From assembly GCA_027294925.1 (NCBI GenBank), contig JAPULM010000603.1, positions 1-5,387 on the forward strand: DNA of 5,387 nucleotides, read 5' to 3'. The stretch comes from a bacterium. GTDB lineage: Bacteria; Tectomicrobia; Entotheonellia; Entotheonellales; Entotheonellaceae. Positions 1-5,387 of the stretch are shown here, in pieces. The notes beneath the pieces were generated by a model that saw only the letters and a program-made list of their open reading frames with translations, was not told the origin of the DNA and did no database searches. Numbering within the stretch: the first letter of the stretch is position 1; the number at the start of each line of letters is the position of its first letter. Position numbers and translations under genes: made by a program.

Positions 1-1
1 C

Positions 2-205
2 GTTCTTGGCCCGGATCAGGCCGGCCTCGACCATGCCAAAGCCGGCCTGCATGAAGAACACCAGCATCGCTGCAAGGAGTACCCAGATAGTACTCGATGC
101 GTCGTACACAGGACCCGACGCGCTGGTCGCTTCTGCGGCAAAGACGCTAGACGGGAGCAGCGCGTCAACAAATAAAGCTACCGCAAAATAAATGGCGACG
201 CTCAT
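2..205 (-). CDS. amt: Ammonium transporter (Amt family), N-terminal fragment, runs off the left edge
   Basis: Only the first 68 codons are in the window; the rest lies beyond base 1. Seen: translation from the ATG at 205-203 gives a hydrophobic N-terminus (residues 3-23) ending in a VFAAEA segment that resembles a signal-peptidase site. A short polar linker follows, then a first transmembrane helix at about residues 40-59 and the segment [19 protein letters not shown] (residues 50-68). Known: that run is a hallmark of the first helix of Amt/MEP/Rh channels, which pass ammonium/ammonia across the cytoplasmic membrane; several bacterial members, including E. coli AmtB, have a cleaved signal peptide. 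The start is supported by an AAGGAGG box five bases upstream and by an in-frame stop at 223-221. Odd: the signal-like segment has no Lys or Arg in its n-region and carries an Asp at residue 14. The pore residues (Phe gate, twin His) are outside the window, so activity cannot be judged. The family call is firm. Confidence 0.9.
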   Translation of the reverse strand, partial: MSVAIYFAVALFVDALLPSSVFAAEATSASGPVYDASSTIWVLLAAMLVFFMQAGFGMVEAGLIRAKN

Positions 206-309
206 CAACACCTCCTTACCTTAGCTTTGTGTAGTCCGTCTAAATATTCGTCTGGCCCCATCCTCACGATCTCTTTGAAGTCGATGGCTTCCCTCTTGTC
301 GGCGGTATT
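205..309 (-). other. Short open frame upstream of amt, possible leader peptide or gene remnant
   Basis: After an in-frame TGA at 312-310 the minus strand stays open for 34 codons and ends in a TGA at 207-205, which shares its A with the amt ATG. Possible starts are GTG at 267-265 or ATG at 261-259, giving about 20 or 18 residues ([18 protein letters not shown] from the ATG). Neither has a convincing ribosome binding site. Codon-position composition looks coding: G+C is 17, 12 and 21 of 34 at positions one, two and three, the order expected of genes in this GC range. The AT-rich block just upstream (about 307-368) looks intergenic by contrast. I do not recognise the peptide. It could be a coupled leader peptide, the tail of a decayed gene, or chance. 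Confidence 0.3.
211..217 (-). promoter_or_regulatory. Ribosome binding site of amt
   Basis: On the minus strand the sequence reads AAGGAGG followed by five bases (TGTTG) and then ATG. This is a near-perfect Shine-Dalgarno box and it fixes the amt start at 205. It lies inside the last codons of the short open frame that precedes amt, an arrangement typical of translational coupling. Confidence 0.8.
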
Positions 310-335
310 TCACAAATTAAATTTTGGTGTGAAAT
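307..335. repeat. Inverted repeat ATTTCACA-N13-TGTGAAAT between the cyclase gene and amt
   Basis: Two perfect 8-base arms (307-314 and 328-335) flank a 13-base AT-rich centre, about 35 bases past the cyclase stop codon and about 100 bases upstream of the amt start. It could form a stem-loop in the transcript, but no T-run follows on the minus strand, so it is a poor intrinsic terminator. The arms could equally be protein-binding half-sites. The symmetry is plain; the function is not known. Confidence 0.5.
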
Positions 336-357
336 TGGGCCTTTTAGATCACAAATT
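310..357 (-). promoter_or_regulatory. Cluster of three AATTTGTGA-like elements, candidate operator region
   Basis: Reading the minus strand, AATTTGTGA occurs at 357-349 and again, exactly, at 318-310. Between them AATTTCACA (336-328) carries the TGTG part in inverted form. The element starts are 21 and 18 bases apart, close to two helical turns each. TGTGA is the half-site of CRP/FNR-family regulators, but no pair here has the classical six-base spacing, so this is not a standard CRP site. A regulator binding here could act on amt. The repeats are seen directly; the regulatory role is inferred. Confidence 0.35.
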
Positions 358-368
358 GGATGGTCAAA

Positions 369-3300
369 CTATCCTCCCAACTCATCCAGTAACCCTTTTG
401 CTTCAATCAAATCCGCCGTATCAAAGCCCTCGGTGAACCACTCATACACCGGCGCCAGCAGGTCGCGAGCTCCTTGGCGTTTGTCCTGGGACTGCCACAG
501 GCGGGCCAGGCTGGTAGCGGCGCGGAGTTCCAGGGATTTGGCTTGTTGGTAGCGGGCGACATCGAGGGCCTGGTGGAAGCAGGTTTCCGCCTGAGCCACA
601 TCCGAGGTGGCCTGATGCAACAGCAATTCCCCTTTGAGTCGATGCACCTCGGCTTCCCACCAGCGTTCGCCCGTACGCTCCATCACCTCCAACCCCTCCT
701 TCAGGGCATCCAGTCCCTCGTCGATCTGCTTGGGGTTGCCATACCCCTCGGCCAGGAGGGCCAGAAAATACGGCACGATCGCCTCTGCACCCGAAGCACG
801 ATGGTCCGTGAGACCTTGACGTATCTGCGTCAGCCCTTCTTCTCGCTGCCCCCGGGCCGTAAAGGCCCAACCCCGTAGGAGTGTGCTGAACGCCGAAAAA
901 AATGTAAATCCCTGCTCGGTCGAGAGGGTCACGGCTGCCTCGGCCCGTTCCAGGACTGCTAGCTCATCCTGGCGGAACTGATGGAAGATGGCATCAAGGC
1001 AAAGGGCTAATACCAGGCTATAGGGCTGAGACAACCTCCGGGCCAGCATGAGTGTCTCAGGACTTTGCTGCAAGGCCTGCTCCGGATAGCCCAGCAACCA
1101 CAGGGCTAAGGATCCATAGAGATGGCATTGCACCCCAGGGTTTCCACCAGACCAGTCCGAGAATCGATGTTGCTGAGGGTCGTAGAGGGCCTGCCCCTGT
1201 TCTAGGTGTTCTCGGGCTGCGGCCGGCTCTCCCAAGAACCATAGGGTCTGCCCCAGGGACAGGTGCGCTCCCACGAGTAGCGTTGGGTCATGCTGGCACT
1301 GGGCCAGATTGAGAAGTTGCTCGCCCAGTTCTCGTGCCGTCTGTAATTTGCCTTGCACCATATAAAAAATCTGGAGTCCTCTTAGCACCAGAAAACGCTG
1401 CGAGGTGTCTCCTACATGCTGACAGAGCTCCCGCGCACGGGCGTAGGCACGTTCCACATCCGGGGCTGCATAGCCCTTAGCAGCGATCAACGCTTGACCC
1501 AGGATGGTTTGCAACGTGAGTTCTTGCTGGATACGCTCAGATGTATCTGACAGCGTCATGAGCAGTTCTATTCCCTTCGCGAGGTGACTAATCGCCTCCC
1601 GGTGGGCCGAACGCTCAATGGCTCTCTGTCCCGCTTTGCGCCAGTACTCGACAGCTTGTTCATTAAAAGCTGCTTCCGTGTAGTGATGTGCTACAAGTTC
1701 CGGCTGATTTCCAGCCGTCTCAGCAAACCGCGTCGCCAGTGCCTGGGCAATCTGCTGGTGTACCCGCTGCCGGGTACTCTTGAGTAACGACGCATACGCC
1801 GCATCCTGGATCAAGGCGTGCTTGAAGATATATCTAGCCCGTGGTGGCCGACCACGCTGGTAGAGCAGTTCCCCCTCCACCAACTGGGCAAGCCCGGCCT
1901 GTAACGTCTCTTCGTCTTGTGACGAAATGGCTTGAAGCATCTCATAAGGAAACTCCCGCCCCAGCACTGCGCCGAGTTGTGCCACCTCTTTAGCGGTATG
2001 CATCTGATCCAAGCGGGCCATGAGGGAGTCCTGCAAGGTATCTGGAATCGCCAGAGTCAGCAGCGGTCCTGTCAGCACGTACTGCTCGGCTTCTTCGTGC
2101 AGGAGGTCCGACTCCAGGAGCATTTTGGTCAGCTCTTCGACATAGAGAGGCACCCCATCCGTCTTTACCACAATGTACTCAGCCACTTCCGCCGGAAGTG
2201 CCTTACCCCCCACCAGGTGCATGATGAGTGCCTCAACCTGCGGACGTTCCAGACGGTTTAGCGTAATCGGCGTCATATGCGAACGGGTTGACCATGACGG
2301 CTCAAATTCCGGTCGGAAGGTCAACACATTCAACATCGGTACGGTAGGCATCTGCTCCAGCACCAAACCCAGCATCTCCAGCGTTGAGGGGTCGGCCCAG
2401 TGCAGGTCTTCCCACATCGCCAGCGTCGGTTGGCGTTCGGCTTCCTCCAGCAGCCAACCCACCAGGGCATCCTGAGTCTGTTGCCGTTGTTGCTGAGGAG
2501 GCAAGCTGAGAGCGGGATAACGCCCTTCTGAAATCGGTATCGAGAGCAAGTCGGCAAACAGCGGTACCACCTCTTCTAAGGGGCGGCTATACCCGTTGAG
2601 CACGTGTTCAAGTTTGTCGAGCCTGGTGGCAGGCGTATCGCCGGGTTGAAATTGCAGTACGCGCTGAAGATGCTCAATCACTGGATACAAAGCGCTGTTG
2701 GTGTGGTAGGGCGAACATCGAAATGTCATGCGGGTGTGTTCTTCTTGCACCGCATGACGGCGCATCGTGGCCACCAGAGACGACTTGCCAATACCGGCCT
2801 CGCCACTGATCAAGACGACCTGTCCCAGTCTCTCTTTGGCCTGCTCCCAACGCCGCATCAGCAATCCAACTTCCTCATCACGTCCTACTAGGAACATCCC
2901 CTCGCCTGGCAGGCCCTCTTCATCGTCACGGTCGGTGTCCAGCGGTCTAATTACCCGAAACACTTCCATCGGCTCTGCAACGCCTTTAAGAACCTGCTGT
3001 CCCAAGTCTTCAAGCTCAAACGCATCCCGTACCATTCTCGCAGTTACGTTACTGATCATTAAGGTATTGGGCGCGGCCAAGCCTTCTAGGCGTGCTGCAA
3101 TGTTGACCGTTTCCCCCGTAGCCAAGTTCTCATGTCGTCCACCACCGCCCATCTCCCCGACCACCACTGGCCCCGTATGGATGCCAAGACGCACAGCAAG
3201 CTGCACCCCTTTTTCTTGTTGCAGGCGGGGATTAAGGCTGCTGGTGATGGCGTCGACGATGCCCAGCCCGACATGCATGGCACGCTGCGCGTCGTCTTCA

Positions 3301-4034
3301 TGCGCCACCGGCCAGCCAAAGTAAATGAGTAGCCCATCACCAAGATACTGGGCCATGTGGCCTTCAAACTGGTGGATAACCTCAGCAGCCGTTTCTTGAT
3401 AAGCGCGGATGACCTCACGTAGGTCTTCCGGGTCGAGTTGCTGGGACAGTTTGGTGGAGTCCGCCAGGTCACAGAACATCACCGTCAACTGGCGGCGCTC
3501 GGCGTCGGGGGTATTGCGGATCGGCTCGGGCATTGCAGAAGGGTTGGTCTCAGCGGCTTCTAAGGCAGCAGACGGCGATGGTGTTGATATTACAGGTTGC
3601 GCAACAGGAATAGCCTCGCCGGTCCATGCCAGGACCTTATTACCTTCATCGATAGCCAACTGTTTCAAGGTAAGCGCTTCCCGTATTTCGTCCAGCAACG
3701 CATCATCGATGCCAAAGACGTGCTTGAGTTCACGATAGGTTAGCCGTCCCTCTCGTTGGAGCAGACCGGTCAACACATGAAGTATTGCGTGGAAACGAAC
3801 CTCTATATCTGTCTCGCGTTGTACGTCTGATTCGGATGGTGGGTCTGCTTCACCGGTCCAGACCAATCCTCGGCCATCCTCATCGACCACAGGGTGTGCA
3901 AAAAGCAGTCCGTCCTTTAAGTCTTCGAGGTAGTCATCATCCAAATCAAACTGTCTCTTCAGTGCCCGATACGATATCCGTTTGTCCTGCTGGAGCCAAT
4001 CGATGACCTGTGCCAGAACCTCCTTAAATGTCAT
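369..4034 (-). CDS. Class III nucleotidyl cyclase / STAND ATPase / TPR multidomain signalling protein, complete
   Basis: The 1221-residue product probably makes a cyclic nucleotide in the cytoplasm under control of an ATPase switch and a repeat sensor. Domains in order: (1) two tandem 61-residue modules, residues 3-63 and 81-141, each ending in WTGEA; (2) a low-complexity linker, about 142-178; (3) a class III cyclase domain, about 180-362, with metal-binding Asp189 (FCDLADST) and Asp233 (LGDG) and transition-state Asn311 and Arg315 (VNIAARLE); (4) a STAND-type AAA ATPase from about 381 (FLVGRDEE), with Walker A GEAGIGKSS (411-419) and Walker B WEDLHWAD (541-548), followed by winged-helix-like sequence to about 770 (FKHALIQDAAY at 737-747); (5) TPR-like helices from about 790 to the end. 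No signal peptide or membrane segment is seen. Odd: the residues that usually choose the purine are Gln229 and about Leu304 rather than Lys and Asp/Thr, so ATP versus GTP use is uncertain. The start overlaps the upstream stop (ATGA) and has a GGAGGA site. Domain calls are firm; substrate and trigger are unknown. Confidence 0.93.
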   Translation of the reverse strand: MTFKEVLAQVIDWLQQDKRISYRALKRQFDLDDDYLEDLKDGLLFAHPVVDEDGRGLVWTGEADPPSESDVQRETDIEVRFHAILHVLTGLLQREGRLTYRELKHVFGIDDALLDEIREALTLKQLAIDEGNKVLAWTGEAIPVAQPVISTPSPSAALEAAETNPSAMPEPIRNTPDAERRQLTVMFCDLADSTKLSQQLDPEDLREVIRAYQETAAEVIHQFEGHMAQYLGDGLLIYFGWPVAHEDDAQRAMHVGLGIVDAITSSLNPRLQQEKGVQLAVRLGIHTGPVVVGEMGGGGRHENLATGETVNIAARLEGLAAPNTLMISNVTARMVRDAFELEDLGQQVLKGVAEPMEVFRVIRPLDTDRDDEEGLPGEGMFLVGRDEEVGLLMRRWEQAKERLGQVVLISGEAGIGKSSLVATMRRHAVQEEHTRMTFRCSPYHTNSALYPVIEHLQRVLQFQPGDTPATRLDKLEHVLNGYSRPLEEVVPLFADLLSIPISEGRYPALSLPPQQQRQQTQDALVGWLLEEAERQPTLAMWEDLHWADPSTLEMLGLVLEQMPTVPMLNVLTFRPEFEPSWSTRSHMTPITLNRLERPQVEALIMHLVGGKALPAEVAEYIVVKTDGVPLYVEELTKMLLESDLLHEEAEQYVLTGPLLTLAIPDTLQDSLMARLDQMHTAKEVAQLGAVLGREFPYEMLQAISSQDEETLQAGLAQLVEGELLYQRGRPPRARYIFKHALIQDAAYASLLKSTRQRVHQQIAQALATRFAETAGNQPELVAHHYTEAAFNEQAVEYWRKAGQRAIERSAHREAISHLAKGIELLMTLSDTSERIQQELTLQTILGQALIAAKGYAAPDVERAYARARELCQHVGDTSQRFLVLRGLQIFYMVQGKLQTARELGEQLLNLAQCQHDPTLLVGAHLSLGQTLWFLGEPAAAREHLEQGQALYDPQQHRFSDWSGGNPGVQCHLYGSLALWLLGYPEQALQQSPETLMLARRLSQPYSLVLALCLDAIFHQFRQDELAVLERAEAAVTLSTEQGFTFFSAFSTLLRGWAFTARGQREEGLTQIRQGLTDHRASGAEAIVPYFLALLAEGYGNPKQIDEGLDALKEGLEVMERTGERWWEAEVHRLKGELLLHQATSDVAQAETCFHQALDVARYQQAKSLELRAATSLARLWQSQDKRQGARDLLAPVYEWFTEGFDTADLIEAKGLLDELGG
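3612..4028 (-). repeat. Tandem duplication of a 61-residue N-terminal module within the cyclase gene
   Basis: Residues 3-63 (bases 3846-4028) and 81-141 (bases 3612-3794) align over 61 positions without a gap and share 22 identical residues. Shared landmarks are YR-x-LK, an F-x-x-DD turn and the closing L-x-WTGEA. The pattern of short helices followed by a strand-like end suggests a small winged-helix-like fold, though this is a guess from sequence alone. A 17-residue acidic/polar spacer separates the copies. Related single or double modules precede cyclase domains in similar proteins, as far as I recall. Confidence 0.8.
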
Positions 4035-5387
4035 GACGGTTCCTCCGTCAATTCCTCCAGCTCGACCTCTTTCAACGTCACGTCATAATCACGAGCAAGT
4101 TGCTCTGTCTTCTCGACCCACTTGGGCACCTGGAGTTTCTTGAACCAGGCGTAGGCTTTGGAAAGGTGGTCTGTAGTTCCTTTCATGTTGCCCTGCTCAT
4201 AGATAAGGGTCGCGAGATCGAGGTGCGTGCGAGCCAGCTCAAATCGTGACTGTATAGACCGAAAGGTTTGCAGGGCTTCCTGGAGATCGCTCTCTGCCTC
4301 TATGAGGTTGCCGCTCTCCTGGGTGACCCGGCCCAAAATGCGTAGGGCTTTTCCAACCTCGTCCCAATTCATGATGTCTCTCGCCATGTCCAGCCCCTGC
4401 TGTGCCAGAGCCCGAGCTTGCTCGCGACGCCCCAATAAAAGCAAGGCTTGACTCAACAATGTAATGGCTGCAGATTGGGCATGCCGATGCCCAAATTGGC
4501 CATATTGCTGCACCGACTGTTCTAGAGGGGAAATCGCCTGTGCGGCATCCCCCTTGGCGACATATGCCAGGCCCAGGCCGATGAGACTGTGGGCGGTGGT
4601 AAGCGGATCCGGTGCGTTTTGACGACAGCGCTGCACCGCCTCAATCGCTGCCTCCCAATCGCCTCGCAGCGCTAACCACCACCCACGAAAGCAGGCCGCG
4701 TAGTTCTGGAGTCGTATGTCCCCTATAGCGTCACCAATGACCTGGGTTTGAGCCTCCTGCTCGAGTGCCTCGGCAAATTCCCCCATGTAACCATAGTTGA
4801 GCCCCATGACCCAATGTGTTTGTCCCAGCCACCACTGTTCCTCGGTTCCCTCTAGCAGCGCTAGAGCTTGCTGGCCGTGTGCGATGCCTTGGGGGAATTG
4901 GCCTACCCTAAAATCCTCCATGGCAAGCAAATAATACGCCTTGCCCATGGTTACCGTGTCGCCACAGCTCCCGGCTTCTGCCAGAGCGTGCTGCACGCTG
5001 TTGACGGTCTGTTGGTGATGCCCTAAGCGGTCATAAGCATGGCCGAGCCAGAAATAATATGGACCGGCCAGTGCAGGATCTTGGAGCGATTCTAGCTGCT
5101 CACGGTGCTGCTCGAGAAGCTCTTGGGTCTCTGGGAAGCGGCCCAGGAAATACAACGACGGAGCCAGATGCAGCACTAACTCGATGAGGCGCTGGTTGCG
5201 CTCCGCAGTCGAGAGACGTTCAGCATGCCCAAGCGCTTCCTGAAGCGCTGTCACCGCCTCCACATGGGCGTAGGCCCGAGCTGCCTTTTCAGCAAAGCAC
5301 ATGAGATACCGAACGGCTTTTCCTGTCTCCGTGGTCCGGCCATAATGGTACGCTAGGCGATCATAGACATCCTCGAGATGGTCGGCA
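4031..5387 (-). CDS. TPR-repeat C-terminal region of a large signalling protein, 5' end beyond the right edge
   Basis: The frame is open from the window edge to a TGA at 4033-4031, giving 451 visible residues and no visible start. The Met at 5302-5300 is internal: the 28 codons before it continue the same repeat (EDVYDRLAYHYGR...KAVRYL). Seen: a series of about 34-40-residue helical pairs with TPR signatures, such as YYFWLGHAYDRLG, WWLGQTHWVMGLNYGYMGEF, GLGLAYVAKGDAAQAI and EALQTFRSIQSRFELARTHLDLA, ending in the acidic tail LKEVELEELTEEPS. Known: this type of tail closes class III cyclase / AAA ATPase / TPR proteins, where it is thought to bind partners or ligands. Inferred: the missing N-terminus probably holds an ATPase and perhaps a cyclase domain, which would make this a paralogue of the downstream gene. 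Its stop overlaps that gene's start by four bases, indicating one operon. The TPR call is strong; the full architecture is a guess. Confidence 0.85.
   Translation of the reverse strand, partial: ADHLEDVYDRLAYHYGRTTETGKAVRYLMCFAEKAARAYAHVEAVTALQEALGHAERLSTAERNQRLIELVLHLAPSLYFLGRFPETQELLEQHREQLESLQDPALAGPYYFWLGHAYDRLGHHQQTVNSVQHALAEAGSCGDTVTMGKAYYLLAMEDFRVGQFPQGIAHGQQALALLEGTEEQWWLGQTHWVMGLNYGYMGEFAEALEQEAQTQVIGDAIGDIRLQNYAACFRGWWLALRGDWEAAIEAVQRCRQNAPDPLTTAHSLIGLGLAYVAKGDAAQAISPLEQSVQQYGQFGHRHAQSAAITLLSQALLLLGRREQARALAQQGLDMARDIMNWDEVGKALRILGRVTQESGNLIEAESDLQEALQTFRSIQSRFELARTHLDLATLIYEQGNMKGTTDHLSKAYAWFKKLQVPKWVEKTEQLARDYDVTLKEVELEELTEEPS
4034..4050 (-). promoter_or_regulatory. Ribosome binding site of the cyclase gene, held in a small hairpin
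   Basis: The Shine-Dalgarno box GGAGGA (4046-4041) lies six bases before the ATG at 4034. The surrounding transcript can fold as UGACGG-AGGAA-CCGUCA: a perfect six-base-pair stem with a five-base loop. The first two G of the box and the A of the start codon are in the stem, and AGGA is in the loop. All of this is inside the last codons of the upstream gene, so a ribosome reaching that gene's UGA (4033-4031) would melt the hairpin. The hairpin is seen in the sequence; its effect on translation is inferred. Confidence 0.6.

Noticed and set aside
307..335. Rho-independent terminator for the cyclase gene
   Set aside because: The stem is AT-rich with a 13-base loop, and the bases that follow on the minus strand (ACCGCC) are not a T-run.
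310..353. A classical CRP site built from TGTGA and TCACA half-sites
   Set aside because: The facing half-sites are separated by 16 or 13 bases instead of six, so no canonical site is present. The elements are kept only as an unexplained repeat cluster.
206..368. A sigma-54 or clear sigma-70 promoter for amt
   Set aside because: No GG-N10-GC element of the sigma-54 type was found. The best sigma-70 candidates (a TTGACC at 367-362 and a TATTTA at 246-241) lack a matching partner box at proper spacing.
407..870. Minus-strand open frames in other registers inside the TPR region
   Set aside because: The main frame is continuous and domain-consistent through this stretch, so these are neither frameshifted fragments nor nested genes.
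474..878. A 134-residue open frame on the plus strand
   Set aside because: It lies entirely antisense within the TPR region of the cyclase gene, its translation resembles no family I know, and the minus-strand frame here is clearly the real one.
2767..3324. A 185-residue open frame on the plus strand
   Set aside because: It is antisense to the cyclase and ATPase domains. Its Ser/Arg/Pro-rich translation is typical of a shadow frame opposite a GC-rich gene.
4014..4025. A second perfect AAGGAGG box (4025-4019) just inside the cyclase gene, hinting at a later start
   Set aside because: No ATG or GTG in frame follows at a useful distance; the nearest candidate is a CTG. Starting later would cut into the first N-terminal module. 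The box arises from the codons for Lys4-Glu5-Val6.
5300..5302. An ATG that could start a 423-residue TPR protein within the window
   Set aside because: The 28 codons upstream are open and continue the same TPR-like sequence to the window edge, and there is no ribosome binding site before this ATG, so the gene most likely begins outside the window.

Overview
The window is a stretch of bacterial DNA with all recognisable genes on the minus strand, so transcription runs from high to low coordinates. It holds three protein genes, two of them cut by the window edges. In order of transcription they are the C-terminal part of a TPR-rich protein (right edge to 4031), a complete 1221-residue class III nucleotidyl cyclase / STAND ATPase / TPR protein (4034 to 369), and the first 68 codons of an Amt-family ammonium transporter (205 to the left edge). 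The DNA is moderately GC-rich and densely coded. I saw no tRNA, rRNA, CRISPR array, insertion sequence or integrase.

The organism cannot be named from this sequence alone. Large cyclase-ATPase-TPR proteins of this style are, from memory, unusually numerous in uncultivated soil and sponge-associated lineages (Entotheonella/Tectomicrobia, Rokubacteria and some Chloroflexi) and in some alphaproteobacteria. Strong GGAGG ribosome binding sites and a cleavable-looking signal peptide on the transporter fit a bacterium. The lineage guess is low confidence.

The two large genes overlap by four bases (ATGA), so they are probably co-transcribed and translationally coupled. The downstream gene's ribosome binding site sits in a small perfect hairpin that includes the A of its start codon, which could make its translation depend on ribosomes finishing the upstream gene. 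The complete protein starts with two tandem copies of a 61-residue module. After these come a cyclase domain with its metal-binding and transition-state residues intact but unusual substrate-selecting residues, then a P-loop STAND ATPase, then a long helical-repeat tail. The upstream partial protein has the same kind of tail and may be a paralogue. The simplest reading is a signalling pair in which TPR/STAND modules sense a partner or ligand and gate cyclic nucleotide synthesis.

The 163-base gap between the cyclase gene and amt has two parts. The part next to the cyclase stop is AT-rich and carries three related 9-base elements, two of which form an inverted repeat. The part next to amt has coding-like composition and a short open frame whose stop codon overlaps the amt start. 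Whether ammonium transport is functionally tied to the cyclases is inference from position only.
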